Source of the DNA: Wenyingzhuangia marina
Lineage (GTDB): Bacteria; Bacteroidota; Bacteroidia; Flavobacteriales; Flavobacteriaceae
Length of the DNA stretch: 64,000 bases
Direction of reading: 5' to 3'
Assembly (NCBI RefSeq): GCF_900130035.1
Contig: NZ_FQXQ01000001.1
Coordinates: 806,001 to 870,000 of the forward strand
Shown: positions 9,023 to 18,180 of the stretch, piece by piece
Layout of the letters: each line of letters opens with the position of its first letter
How positions within the stretch are numbered: position 1 is the first letter of the stretch
Program-made: the position numbers and the translations under genes
Notes under the pieces: model-generated
The model's input: only the letters and a program-made list of their open reading frames with translations
Database searches by the model: none
What the model was told of the DNA's origin: nothing

Positions 9023-10393
9023 TTACCAAGTTCCAATAAAGTGGCTTCCTTCAACATTTTTTAATTGAGCTCCTTTAGTTACAGCACCAGTTTCTGTGTC
9101 GATAGCATAAATGTTTCCATCTTTTCCTACAGGAGCTTGAGTTACAAAAATTTCATTTCCTTTAACAGCAAAACCTTGATATTGGAATAGATAAAAATCA
9201 GCTTCATAAGGGATTTCATTAATTGTAGTCGCTGTTTTTGCGTTTAAATCAACCAATGCAAAAAATCCTTGAGCACCTGCAACTCCTGTTTCAGATCCTT
9301 CATGACGATAAGCCAATACTGCTTTTCCATTTCCTGCTGGCCTCCATGCTAAAACATAAGCTCCTGTTACGCCTAAGGCAGTATCTAGGTTAAAATCATA
9401 AGAATTATCATATTGGTTGTTTGCTCCAATTTTTAAAATATGAGATCCTTCTGGATCACTTTGATTTGCTTGGTATACATCTCCATTATATTCAAAAGCA
9501 TTAATACTACGGTATCCATTACTGTTACCGTGTCCTATAGCAGAAGTAATAATTGATGGATTGTCTAAAGATGGATAATCTAATACAATAGTTTTAGTTC
9601 CTAAAATATCATAATCGTTATCTCTTTCTAAAGTTGTTGGATCTTTTTTTCTTACCTGAGCTCCAATATATAATTTGTCTCCAGCAGCATTTAAAACAGG
9701 CATGTCAATTCTAGAGATATAATATCCTTTTACAGCATTAATATCATCTAAAGAAATAGTATGGTCTTTAAACTCAATGATTTCTTGATTAGCTAAGCTA
9801 ATGGTTACCACAGCAATTTTAGATTCTGTTTTTACATATACATCATCAGTAACATCATCTATAGTTCCATTATCATTAATCACATCTTCTGTAGATACAT
9901 ATACGGCAGCTCCAGTATTATCTCCATCAAATAATTTAATCCATCTTGGAGCAGTACCTACATATTGGGCAACGGTTACTGGTAATCCAATTTGATTAAA
10001 TTCTTGTCCGCCATCTACAGTATATTTAAAAAAACTTCCACCAGTATCACCTGCATAAGTAATGTTAAATAATGTGTTTCCATCTTCTGATGCTTGTAAT
10101 CTTGCCGTTCTGTTGGAAGGAACCACGTAACCATAATCAAAAGGAGCAATTACTTTATTAGGGTCTTTAGCATTTTTGCTACTCACAGCATATACTAGAG
10201 TCCCTCCATTTCCATCTCCAGGGTTAGACCCCATTTTAGCTCCCGCAACTGTAATCCATCTATCAGATGCATCTTTTGTTTCAGTAGTAATTCCTTCTTT
10301 GTCTATATCATTATCTTCTTTACATCCTACAACGAGTAATAAAGAACTTAAAGCTAGTGTTAAGGTTTTTAAATTAAATAACTGTTTTTTCAT
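9023..10393 (-). CDS. DUF4374 lipoprotein (XusB-like siderophore-binding protein)
   Basis: 456 residues with a lipoprotein signal: a hydrophobic stretch ending LLLVVGC, the lipidated cysteine being Cys24. The remainder matches DUF4374, a beta-propeller-type family. In Bacteroides thetaiotaomicron the DUF4374 protein XusB binds ferric siderophores and is encoded with the receptor XusA and the PepSY protein XusC. Here it follows the TonB receptor by 5 bp, in the same order. I infer that it captures a ferric siderophore at the outer membrane. The ligand cannot be read from the sequence. The start at 10393 places the signal peptide correctly (MKKQLFNLK). Confidence 0.87.
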   Translation of the reverse strand: MKKQLFNLKTLTLALSSLLLVVGCKEDNDIDKEGITTETKDASDRWITVAGAKMGSNPGDGNGGTLVYAVSSKNAKDPNKVIAPFDYGYVVPSNRTARLQASEDGNTLFNITYAGDTGGSFFKYTVDGGQEFNQIGLPVTVAQYVGTAPRWIKLFDGDNTGAAVYVSTEDVINDNGTIDDVTDDVYVKTESKIAVVTISLANQEIIEFKDHTISLDDINAVKGYYISRIDMPVLNAAGDKLYIGAQVRKKDPTTLERDNDYDILGTKTIVLDYPSLDNPSIITSAIGHGNSNGYRSINAFEYNGDVYQANQSDPEGSHILKIGANNQYDNSYDFNLDTALGVTGAYVLAWRPAGNGKAVLAYRHEGSETGVAGAQGFFALVDLNAKTATTINEIPYEADFYLFQYQGFAVKGNEIFVTQAPVGKDGNIYAIDTETGAVTKGAQLKNVEGSHFIGTW

Positions 10394-10398
10394 ATCTA

Positions 10399-12831
10399 TT
10401 AAAATTTATTGATTGTGTAATTAAGTTTTATGTAAAAGCTTCTACCTGGTTTTTGTATGGATAAATTATCATAAGCAGTTTTGTCAAAAATATTTTTAGC
10501 ATCAAAGCTTATGACAAAATGTTCTTTAGGAAATGCATAGCTGATTCCTAAATCTTGTACAAACTGTAAGGGAATATTTGAGAAATTGGAGTCATCTCTA
10601 ACACCGCTTTCTTGAGATTTTATATATGAAAATTCATCTGTAAAGTATGCGCTATAAAATAGATTTAGACTCGATTTTTTTTGAAAAAAATCTTTAATCG
10701 AATAACGAACTCCTGCATTCATTGTAAAAGTAGGAGTGTTGGGGACAGCTACTTCTAGTCCATTAACTAAGGTTGTTAAATTAAAGTGAGACATGTTAAA
10801 ATTAAGTCCCAAATTATTATTGTAACTATAATTTAAGTCTAGTTCTACACCTTTAGAAGTACTTCTTTTTTCTAGGTTTACGTAATATATAACTTGATCA
10901 TCTTGATCTAGCTGATCTTTATCAATAGGAAGACTAATTAGGTCTTGTATGTTTCTTGAAAAAAGATTAGTAGTAAGAGTAAAACTATGCTTTTGGATGT
11001 TGAATTTTCCAAATCGGAATCCAAGGTTGTAATTGTTACTTATTTCTGGTTTAATGGTTACATTTTCTCTAACATTGTCTCCCGCATTACCAAAAACTTC
11101 TGTTTCGCTTGGCAGTCTAACAGCTTTTTCAGCGGAAGTTAACAAGGTGATGTTTGGTAGAATTGCATAAGAAAATGCAAAACCATATCCATTGTAATTT
11201 TTATTACTGTTGTAAACTTTTTCTACAACACTCTTAGAGCCATCAGGATTGTCAATAAATTCAGGTTTGTTGTTTAGAACTTTTTGACGGTAGTGCTTTC
11301 CAAACAGATTTGCTTTTAATTGATTATTAAAGGCATTTAATTCATAACTTAATGAGTAAATGTTTTTGTATAAGTCTTTGGTTTCTTTAAATGTGTTTTC
11401 TAAAGCAGATAAAAATTCATTATGATCTTCTCTATTAAGTCCACTGTACACATGGTTTACCAAAATTTTGTTTTGTTTGTTAATTTCATAAGACAAACCA
11501 GTTCTTATTGATGCCACGTTTCTAGAGATACGATTTAAGACGGGACCATATTGAGTTTTTTCTTGTTGTGATCCCCAGTTGTATTTGATGTCGTTCCCTT
11601 TTAAATCTTTTAACCTTTCTCCTTTCCAAGTATAAACCCAAGGAACGGTATCATTTACCACACGATTTCTTTTACCGTATAAACCGTTAATGTTTATATC
11701 TAATCCTTTTATAACAAGGTCCTTTTTTTGATAAGTTAGTGTGGTTAGTTTGGCATCAGATTCCATAAATCTTCCTTTGTATGGAAGTGTTGACATAAAG
11801 GCTCCGTTTGGAATTTCTTTATAGTCGTGAGAACCCGTAAATCCAATAAAAAACTGATCTGCCCATTTTACATCAGTAAATCCTATTTGTGTAATTCCGC
11901 CTATAGATTTATAAGCATTGTTAAACATTTTAGCAGTAATTTCAGTAGTTCTTCCGTTAGGAGCAATATCTACAATACCTCTTCCCCAAACTTTATAGTT
12001 GTTGGCAGAATAATTATAAAAAGTAGAAGCTTTAAGGGTAAGTCCAGATTTTTTAAAACGATATAACCCGTTTATATTAGATTGTAAAGTATTAAAAGAA
12101 CCATAAGAAATAGAAGCATTAAAATTGCTTTTAGCTCCTTTTTTCATCACTATATTAATAGCTCCGCCTAAAGCATCATCTGCCAAATGACCTGGAACTA
12201 CACCTTTGTAAACTTCAATGTTTTTAATCATTGAAGGAGGAATGCTATTTAGGCTAAAAGAAGAACCGTACATGGAAATTGGAATTCCATCAATAAAAAT
12301 ACGGACAGAGCTACCCGATAAGCCGTTTAATGAATATTGAACATTAGAACCTAATCCACCGTTTTGACGAATTTTTACACCAACAGTGGTGTTTAACAAT
12401 TCGTTGGTTTGAATATTTCTTAAACTAGCTTCTTTGGTTTCCACAACATTTACAGCAAAACCTTTGGTCTCTGTTTTTGTTTTTTCCGATTTGCTTAATA
12501 AGCTAACCTGCTTTAAAGATTCTGTGTTTTCGTTAAGAAAAAAATCTAGCTTTAAATTTTCTTTATTCTTTACCGTTACTTCTTTTGTTTCGGTCTTGTA
12601 GCCTAAATATGAAACTTTTAAAAGGTGTTTTCCTTGAGGTATATTTTTGATGACATAATTTCCATTTTCATTTACAATTGAAGCCAGTAAGTTATTATCA
12701 ACAAATATGGTTGCACCAAATAATGGTTCTCCTTTTTCATCAATCACTTTTCCAGAGATGATATTTTGCAAACCTTGTGAATAAGAGCTCGTGATGATTG
12801 CAAAAAAGATGAAAAACAATTTAAACTTCAT
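10399..12831 (-). CDS. TonB-dependent outer-membrane receptor (XusA-like)
   Basis: Outer-membrane beta-barrel that imports a ligand with energy from TonB. 810 residues: signal peptide (1-18, ending SYSQ), a carboxypeptidase-regulatory-like domain (about 24-110, ISGKVIDEKGEPLFGATIF), a plug domain (about 125-235, with VRIFIDGIPISMYG and VPGHLADDALGGAINIVMK), then the barrel, ending in phenylalanine (KLNYTINKF) as barrel proteins do. It is single, without a SusD partner, which points to a siderophore or small chelate rather than a polysaccharide. It heads the five-gene operon and is divergent from the AraC-type regulator. Confidence 0.92.
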   Translation of the reverse strand: MKFKLFFIFFAIITSSYSQGLQNIISGKVIDEKGEPLFGATIFVDNNLLASIVNENGNYVIKNIPQGKHLLKVSYLGYKTETKEVTVKNKENLKLDFFLNENTESLKQVSLLSKSEKTKTETKGFAVNVVETKEASLRNIQTNELLNTTVGVKIRQNGGLGSNVQYSLNGLSGSSVRIFIDGIPISMYGSSFSLNSIPPSMIKNIEVYKGVVPGHLADDALGGAINIVMKKGAKSNFNASISYGSFNTLQSNINGLYRFKKSGLTLKASTFYNYSANNYKVWGRGIVDIAPNGRTTEITAKMFNNAYKSIGGITQIGFTDVKWADQFFIGFTGSHDYKEIPNGAFMSTLPYKGRFMESDAKLTTLTYQKKDLVIKGLDININGLYGKRNRVVNDTVPWVYTWKGERLKDLKGNDIKYNWGSQQEKTQYGPVLNRISRNVASIRTGLSYEINKQNKILVNHVYSGLNREDHNEFLSALENTFKETKDLYKNIYSLSYELNAFNNQLKANLFGKHYRQKVLNNKPEFIDNPDGSKSVVEKVYNSNKNYNGYGFAFSYAILPNITLLTSAEKAVRLPSETEVFGNAGDNVRENVTIKPEISNNYNLGFRFGKFNIQKHSFTLTTNLFSRNIQDLISLPIDKDQLDQDDQVIYYVNLEKRSTSKGVELDLNYSYNNNLGLNFNMSHFNLTTLVNGLEVAVPNTPTFTMNAGVRYSIKDFFQKKSSLNLFYSAYFTDEFSYIKSQESGVRDDSNFSNIPLQFVQDLGISYAFPKEHFVISFDAKNIFDKTAYDNLSIQKPGRSFYIKLNYTINKF

Positions 12832-12865
12832 TTCTATTTAGATTTGATAAAAATAATTACTTTTG

Positions 12866-12873
12866 CAAAAGTA
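12866..12873 (-). promoter_or_regulatory. -7 element of the TonB receptor operon
   Basis: Reads TACTTTTG on the minus strand, a match to TAnnTTTG, 34 bp before the receptor ATG. The nearest upstream TTTG lies 27 bp away instead of about 19-21, so the promoter looks weak unless helped by an activator. Confidence 0.6.
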
Positions 12874-12894
12874 TGTTATGTAGAATGAGTTTAG

Positions 12895-12925
12895 ATAACG
12901 CAAAGAGAATTTATAATAACGCAAA
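12895..12925. promoter_or_regulatory. Two-site direct repeat, candidate AraC-type operator
   Basis: ATAACGCAAA occurs at 12895-12904 and again, identically, at 12916-12925. The repeats start 21 bp apart, two helical turns, the usual arrangement for the two half-sites of an AraC-family activator. They lie just upstream of the receptor -7 element and just before the regulator's own ATG, so one site could control both genes. Confidence 0.6.
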
Positions 12926-12933
12926 AGGAATTA

Positions 12934-13911
12934 ATGAGAATCAATATAAATAACTCTGTTTTTGATGAAGAAGAGCCTAATGTTTTAGTAGAGGACGAAG
13001 GTACTATTGATTTAGAGGAACGTAATTGGTACTTAAATAATCAAAAAGCAGAAGGTATTGTAAAAGATATACGTTTAGATGGGGCATATTTTTTATCGTA
13101 TAAGCTGGAGGTGCAAAATAAAAAAAAGCTTCTTATTTCTAGTGATGATCTAGTTTTTAAATTACATTTTGAGTTTGATGAAGATGTAAAATATCAGTTT
13201 TTACAAAATAAAGATCAATATATAGAAATAAATAAAGGAACATATGAATTGCTTTTTTTATCACAATACAACAAACAAATAGTTGATCATTTTAATAGTA
13301 AAAAATCTATTGAAATATTTTTTGAAGAATTTTTTTTAAAAGAAATAGCTGGACAAGAGTTTAATCAGTTGTTGTCTGATATACAACATAGAGAGGTTTT
13401 ATTAGATAAAACAAACAATAGTTTACAAGAGGGAGTGTTTATTACAGATGAAATTAACGCTATAATTAATGAAATTAACAATTGTAATTATTTAGGTTTT
13501 AAAAGAAAAGTTTTTTTAAGACTGAAAATTAAAGAGTTGATTATTGTTGCGATGACAACATATGAGTCTAGTTATAAAAAAACTAATTTATTAGAGCAAG
13601 ATGTAAAGTCTTTACAAGATGTTGAGGAATATATTAAGACAAATCTTAAAAAAGATTTAACTATTTCGGAATTGGCAATTCTTGCAGGATTAAATACTTC
13701 TAAGTTGAAAAAGAGTTTTAAAAAGGTTTATGGAACAACTATTTTTAAATACATTACTTCTATTAGAATAGAAAAAGCAAAGGAGTTAATTTTAAAAGAA
13801 AAATATACTATTTCTGAAGCATCTTATGAGGTGGGATATAAAAATCCGCAACATTTTACAGTAGCATTTAAAAAGAAATTAGGGTATTTGCCTAGTCAGT
13901 TAAAAAAATAA
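12934..13911 (+). CDS. AraC/PchR-type transcriptional regulator of the siderophore locus
   Basis: 325 residues. The C-terminal ~100 residues form the two helix-turn-helix AraC domain: DLTISELAILAGLNTSKLKKSFKKVYG, then EKYTISEASYEVGYKNPQHFTVAFKKKLGYLPSQ. The N-terminal ~220 residues resemble the ligand domain of PchR-like regulators of Bacteroidota. PchR-type proteins sense ferric siderophores and activate the matching receptor. It is divergent from the receptor operon with a 102-bp shared region containing a direct repeat. The start at 12934 follows an AAAGGAA stretch. I infer it activates the operon on sensing the chelate; autorepression is possible because the repeats reach to within 10 bp of its own start. 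Confidence 0.85.
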   Translation: MRININNSVFDEEEPNVLVEDEGTIDLEERNWYLNNQKAEGIVKDIRLDGAYFLSYKLEVQNKKKLLISSDDLVFKLHFEFDEDVKYQFLQNKDQYIEINKGTYELLFLSQYNKQIVDHFNSKKSIEIFFEEFFLKEIAGQEFNQLLSDIQHREVLLDKTNNSLQEGVFITDEINAIINEINNCNYLGFKRKVFLRLKIKELIIVAMTTYESSYKKTNLLEQDVKSLQDVEEYIKTNLKKDLTISELAILAGLNTSKLKKSFKKVYGTTIFKYITSIRIEKAKELILKEKYTISEASYEVGYKNPQHFTVAFKKKLGYLPSQLKK

Positions 13912-13945
13912 CTTTTCTATTTTATAAATACAAAAGGGTGTTTGT

Positions 13946-14311
13946 TTAATTGTGTTTTTCAATTTCTGTTTCAATTTCTTGTTTGTTTAATGGCTTTTCA
14001 AAATATTTTAAAATCAATCCATTTTCAATTTTTGTTTCAATTTCAGGAGTGATCTGGAATCCAGATAACATGTAGTATTTTTTTAAAGGATGTGCTTCTT
14101 TGGCTTTTTCAATAAATTCAATTCCATTTAAACCAGGCATACTCATATCGCTTATAACTATTAAAATATCAGGATTTTCATCAAGAATATTTAGTCCTTC
14201 GTATCCATCAGAGGCGATGAATATATCATATTTACTAGCAAAAACAATTTCAAATATTGTTCTATTTATTTTTTCATCATCAACATATAGAATTTTATGT
14301 TTGTTATTCAT
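13946..14311 (-). CDS. Single-domain response regulator (receiver only)
   Basis: 121 residues form one CheY-like receiver: acidic pair Asp11/Asp12, phosphorylation site Asp55 (VISDMSMPG), Ser83 in MLSG and Lys106 in FEKPLN. No DNA-binding or enzymatic output domain follows, so it must act through protein contacts or phosphotransfer. It starts one base after the kinase stop, so both are made together. Its output partner is unknown. Confidence 0.9.
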   Translation of the reverse strand: MNNKHKILYVDDEKINRTIFEIVFASKYDIFIASDGYEGLNILDENPDILIVISDMSMPGLNGIEFIEKAKEAHPLKKYYMLSGFQITPEIETKIENGLILKYFEKPLNKQEIETEIEKHN

Positions 14312-14312
14312 G

Positions 14313-15653
14313 TTAATTTTGTTTTAATGGTAAGGTTACAGTTACTGTAGTTCCTATGTTTGGTTCTGAGTTAAACTTTAAAGTACCTTTGTGATCGTTA
14401 ATAATAGAAGTTGATATAGATAAGCCCAATCCTGTTCCTTGTCCTGGAGGTTTTGTTGTAAAAAACGGATCTGATATTTTGTGTAAAATATCTTTCTCAA
14501 TACCATGTCCGTTATCTTCAATCTCAATAATTACTTCCTTTTCTTTTAAAGTAGTGACTACTTTAATTTCCCCTTGTTCTTTTATAGATTGTATTGAGTT
14601 GGAAAGAATGTTAAGAAATACTTGATGTAGTTTACCCGAATTTCCTTTAACCATAAGCACTGTTTCTGAGTAGTTTTTAATAGTATCTATTTTATGTTTT
14701 GTTAAACTACTTAACATTTCAAAACAATTGTCTAAAATAGAATGTATGTCACAATCTTCATCCATGTTTTTGTTGTTGCGACTAAACTGGTTTAAACCAT
14801 TCAGAATGTTTGAAATTCTTTTTACTCCAATATTGATGCTTTCTAGTAAAATATTGGTATTCTCGGCATCTAGACTTTTGTGATTTTCAAAATAATTAGA
14901 CAAACCTATTTGAGCACCAATTATGTAATTAAGAGGATTGTTAATTTCATGAGCAACACCAGAAGTTAAAATACCAAGTGTGGCCATTTTTTCTGATTGA
15001 ATTAATTGTATTTGCGCTTTTTGAAGGCTTTCTAGTGTTTTGGCAAGTTCTTGATTAGAAGATTCAAGTTCTTTGTTTTTTTGGTTCAGTTCCTTGGTTC
15101 GCTCGTCTACCTTAACCTCTAATTTTTTTTGATATTTTTCAAGAGAATCATAAAGTTTCATGTGTTCTAATTCTGCACTAGCTCTTGAAGCAAAAATCAT
15201 TAAAATAGATTCGATAGCATAGGTGTCTTTAATTTCGTTCTTAAAAAGACATACTAAAATCCCAGTAGGTTCTTTTTTAGAATCGTATAAAGGTACACCT
15301 ACATAAGCCTCAATCTCCATATCAATAAGTAATTGATCATTAGGGAATAACTCAGGAATGTTTTTTAAATATGAGCAAGGATTTTGACCAATAACATTTT
15401 GACAAGGTGTGTGTTTTAAATCGTATGTAATATTTTCAAGAACTCCTTCAGTATTAACTAAAGATAAGGTTTCAACAGAATTATGATTCTCGGATAATTT
15501 TCCAATAAATGTATAATCTGCATCAAGTGCTTTGTTTAGTTTAATAACAATTTTTTCAAAAAATTGTTCTCCAAGATTATATACATCATTAGAAACAGTC
15601 TCATTAATGAGTTGTAATTGTTTCTTTAATTTATATAGTTCTTTGTTACTCAT
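14313..15653 (-). CDS. GAF-domain sensor histidine kinase, soluble
   Basis: 446 residues without transmembrane segments. A GAF-like sensor domain (about 20-165) with several cysteines (Cys83, Cys93, Cys135) is followed by a coiled coil (165-220), the dimerisation domain with phospho-acceptor His235 (GVAHEINNP), and the ATPase domain with N-box LHQVFLNILSNS, G1 IEIEDNGHGI and G2 GQGTGLGLSIS. It phosphorylates a receiver, most likely the adjacent one. The signal is internal and unknown. Upstream lies a 106-bp gap after radA. Confidence 0.9.
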   Translation of the reverse strand: MSNKELYKLKKQLQLINETVSNDVYNLGEQFFEKIVIKLNKALDADYTFIGKLSENHNSVETLSLVNTEGVLENITYDLKHTPCQNVIGQNPCSYLKNIPELFPNDQLLIDMEIEAYVGVPLYDSKKEPTGILVCLFKNEIKDTYAIESILMIFASRASAELEHMKLYDSLEKYQKKLEVKVDERTKELNQKNKELESSNQELAKTLESLQKAQIQLIQSEKMATLGILTSGVAHEINNPLNYIIGAQIGLSNYFENHKSLDAENTNILLESINIGVKRISNILNGLNQFSRNNKNMDEDCDIHSILDNCFEMLSSLTKHKIDTIKNYSETVLMVKGNSGKLHQVFLNILSNSIQSIKEQGEIKVVTTLKEKEVIIEIEDNGHGIEKDILHKISDPFFTTKPPGQGTGLGLSISTSIINDHKGTLKFNSEPNIGTTVTVTLPLKQN

Positions 15654-15700
15654 GTTAATTACGTTAAGATAATAATCACTTTGTAATTATTAAGAAACTG

Positions 15701-15717
15701 AAAAAGGCATGGCCTTT
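15701..15717 (-). terminator. Weak terminator-like hairpin after radA
   Basis: AAAGGC / GCCTTT with a 3-nt loop, followed on the minus strand by T residues. It would end radA transcription before the kinase gene, but the stem is short. Confidence 0.4.
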
Positions 15718-15759
15718 ACTCTCAATTCCTAAAAGTACTAATCTTTTTTTTGATTATGA

Positions 15760-17115
15760 TTAAAAAAGAATGCCTACTAAATCTTCAATTTTACTTATTT
15801 TAACAATTTCAATATTGGTTTCTTTTTGCGAAACTTTGCAGAATTTTGAGATAAATATTTTTTCAAAACCAAGTTTTTCAGCTTCGGTTATTCTTTGTTC
15901 TACTCGGTTAATAGGTCTAATTTCTCCAGCCAAACCAACCTCTGCAGCAAAGGTGTAGTTTTGAGGAACGGGTTCATCTTCGTTGCTAGATAATACAGCA
16001 ACTACTACAGCCAAATCAATTGCAGGATCGTCTACAGAAATTCCACCTGTAATGTTTAAGAATACATCTTTGGCTCCAAGTCTAAATCCAGCTCTTTTTT
16101 CTAAAACAGCTAAAATCATATTTAAACGTTTTAGATTGTATCCTGTTGAGGAGCGCTGAGGAGTTCCGTAAACAGCAGTACTAACTAAGGCTTGCACTTC
16201 AATCATTAAAGGTCTCATTCCTTCTAAAGTAGCAGCAATAGCGGTTCCGCTTAAATCACCATCTTTTTTAGAGATTAAAATTTCTGATGGATTTTTAACT
16301 TCTCTTAAACCACCTGCTCTCATTTCAAAAATTCCTAATTCTTGTGTAGATCCAAAACGGTTTTTTAAAGCTCTTAAAATTCTGTAAGTATGATTTCTGT
16401 CTCCTTCAAACTGTAAAACAACATCTACCATATGTTCTAAAATTTTAGGACCAGCAATACTTCCTTCTTTATTAATGTGTCCAATAACTAAAACAGGAGT
16501 TCCTGTTTCTTTGGCAAATTTTATCAACTCAGTGGTAGTTTCTTTAATTTGAGAAATAGAACCGGCAGAACTTTCTACATAATCAGTATGTAAAGTCTGA
16601 ATAGAATCAATCACCAAAATTTCGGGTTGTTCTATTTGAATGGCTTTAAATATTTTTTGAGTATTGGTCTCAGTTAGGATCAAACAATCTTGGTTTAGAT
16701 TTTGAACACGTTCTGCCCTTAATTTTATTTGTGTTTGACTTTCTTCACCAGAAACATATAAAACTTTATGTTTCATGCTTAAAGCTACTTGAAGCATTAA
16801 AGTAGATTTTCCTATTCCAGGTTCTCCTCCTAACAAAATAATAGATCCTGGAACAATTCCACCTCCTAAAACATTATTTAGTTCAGTGCTAACAGCATTG
16901 TATCTAACTTCATTCTGAATTTCAATATCCTTAACCTTTAAAGCAATATTTGCTTTTCTTGGAGTAGTATCTATTTTCCAATCTGCTTTTTCTTCTTTGG
17001 AAATAACTTCTTCTACAATGGTATTCCATTCTTTACAAGTGCTACATTGCCCCATCCATTTAGCATGTTGTGTACCACAGTTTTGACAAAAGTATGCTGT
17101 TTTTGTTTTAGCCAT
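15760..17115 (-). CDS. radA: DNA repair protein RadA
   Basis: Promotes branch migration and processing of recombination intermediates, related to RecA and DnaB helicases. 451 residues, standard length. The C4 zinc finger uses Cys10, Cys13, Cys24 and Cys27. The Walker A motif is GGEPGIGKST at 96-105. The RadA-specific KNRFG motif follows near residue 250, and a Lon-protease-like C-terminal domain carries the family ending. It is transcribed away from the YbhN-like gene, 94 bp apart. Confidence 0.97.
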   Translation of the reverse strand: MAKTKTAYFCQNCGTQHAKWMGQCSTCKEWNTIVEEVISKEEKADWKIDTTPRKANIALKVKDIEIQNEVRYNAVSTELNNVLGGGIVPGSIILLGGEPGIGKSTLMLQVALSMKHKVLYVSGEESQTQIKLRAERVQNLNQDCLILTETNTQKIFKAIQIEQPEILVIDSIQTLHTDYVESSAGSISQIKETTTELIKFAKETGTPVLVIGHINKEGSIAGPKILEHMVDVVLQFEGDRNHTYRILRALKNRFGSTQELGIFEMRAGGLREVKNPSEILISKKDGDLSGTAIAATLEGMRPLMIEVQALVSTAVYGTPQRSSTGYNLKRLNMILAVLEKRAGFRLGAKDVFLNITGGISVDDPAIDLAVVVAVLSSNEDEPVPQNYTFAAEVGLAGEIRPINRVEQRITEAEKLGFEKIFISKFCKVSQKETNIEIVKISKIEDLVGILF

Positions 17116-17209
17116 TATTAAGCAGTTTGTAAAGTTTAAAATAGGTAAAAGTGAAAGAGGTAAATGTAATAAATATTAAGTTTTCTCAGTACTTAATACT
17201 TTGTACTCA

Positions 17210-18178
17210 TTACTTATTTTTATTTAAAATAGGCAAGAATAAAAAAGACAATCCTCCTAAAACAATGACCAGGATAGTTTGTGAACTCCACGCAATCCAT
17301 CCAAAGCTAGCACCTATAGTTGGAGATATGGCATATAATAATAAGGCTTGTTGTATTACATAAGGATATGCACCAATTCCTCCGTTAGTAGTCGCAAAAC
17401 TAAAAGTTCCTATAATAAAACATATTAAAATGGCATCTAATCCTAAGTGACTAGTTTCTGGAAGAGCAAAAATGACTACATATAGCATTAGTACATACAG
17501 AATCCAGATTAAAAAAGTGTAGAAAATATAAGTCCACTTTTTCTCCATGGTAAAAAGGGTTTGAATTCCTTCTACCAATCCAACAACAAAGGTTCTTATT
17601 TTTACAAAAAGAGGTTTTTCAGATTTTTTAATAGCACTGAAAGTTACGTAAGCAACCCCTAGAAGTGCCAATCCAATAAAAGCAAGTAAAATTGGGTTAG
17701 GCGGAATTCTGTCAATAATTAATTTTTTAATCAATTCATATTGAGCAAAAAAAGCCAAAACAATTAAAAGTAAATAGACCACCATATCTGCCAATCGTTC
17801 TGCTACAATAGTTCCAAAAGCTTTTTCAAAAGGAACATCTTCGTATTGATTAATGGTAGCTGCACGAGTAAATTCTCCGGCTCTAGGAATGCCTAAGTTT
17901 ACCAAATAGGCTACAAAAACAGCCATGGCGTTGTTGTAAAATTTAGGTTGATAACCCAATGGTTTTAACATAAATTTCCAGCGATAGGCTCTACATATAT
18001 GACTAAGAAAGCCTAAAAATAAAGAAAGACCTACCCACCAATAATTGGCGTTGTAAAAAGAAGTTTTAATTTCAGTTAATTCTTCTTGTGTAAATTTAGA
18101 AAGAGATAACCAAATTAAAAAAGCACCTAATAAAAGAGGTAATGCTGTTTTTAATGTTTTTTTGGTACTAGCTTTCAA
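17210..18178 (-). CDS. YbhN/flippase-like integral membrane protein (UPF0104, LPG synthetase TM region family)
   Basis: 322 residues with about eight predicted hydrophobic helices, starting with LPLLLGAFLIWLSL. It matches the family of the membrane half of lysylphosphatidylglycerol synthase, with the motif NLGIPRAGEFTRA and a terminal GGIGAYPY helix. The aminoacyl-transferase half is absent, so lipid aminoacylation is not expected. Members are suspected lipid flippases, but the substrate is unknown. The gene begins 2 bp after the panD stop, so it is co-transcribed with panD. Confidence 0.85.
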   Translation of the reverse strand: MKASTKKTLKTALPLLLGAFLIWLSLSKFTQEELTEIKTSFYNANYWWVGLSLFLGFLSHICRAYRWKFMLKPLGYQPKFYNNAMAVFVAYLVNLGIPRAGEFTRAATINQYEDVPFEKAFGTIVAERLADMVVYLLLIVLAFFAQYELIKKLIIDRIPPNPILLAFIGLALLGVAYVTFSAIKKSEKPLFVKIRTFVVGLVEGIQTLFTMEKKWTYIFYTFLIWILYVLMLYVVIFALPETSHLGLDAILICFIIGTFSFATTNGGIGAYPYVIQQALLLYAISPTIGASFGWIAWSSQTILVIVLGGLSFLFLPILNKNK

Positions 18179-18180
18179 TC

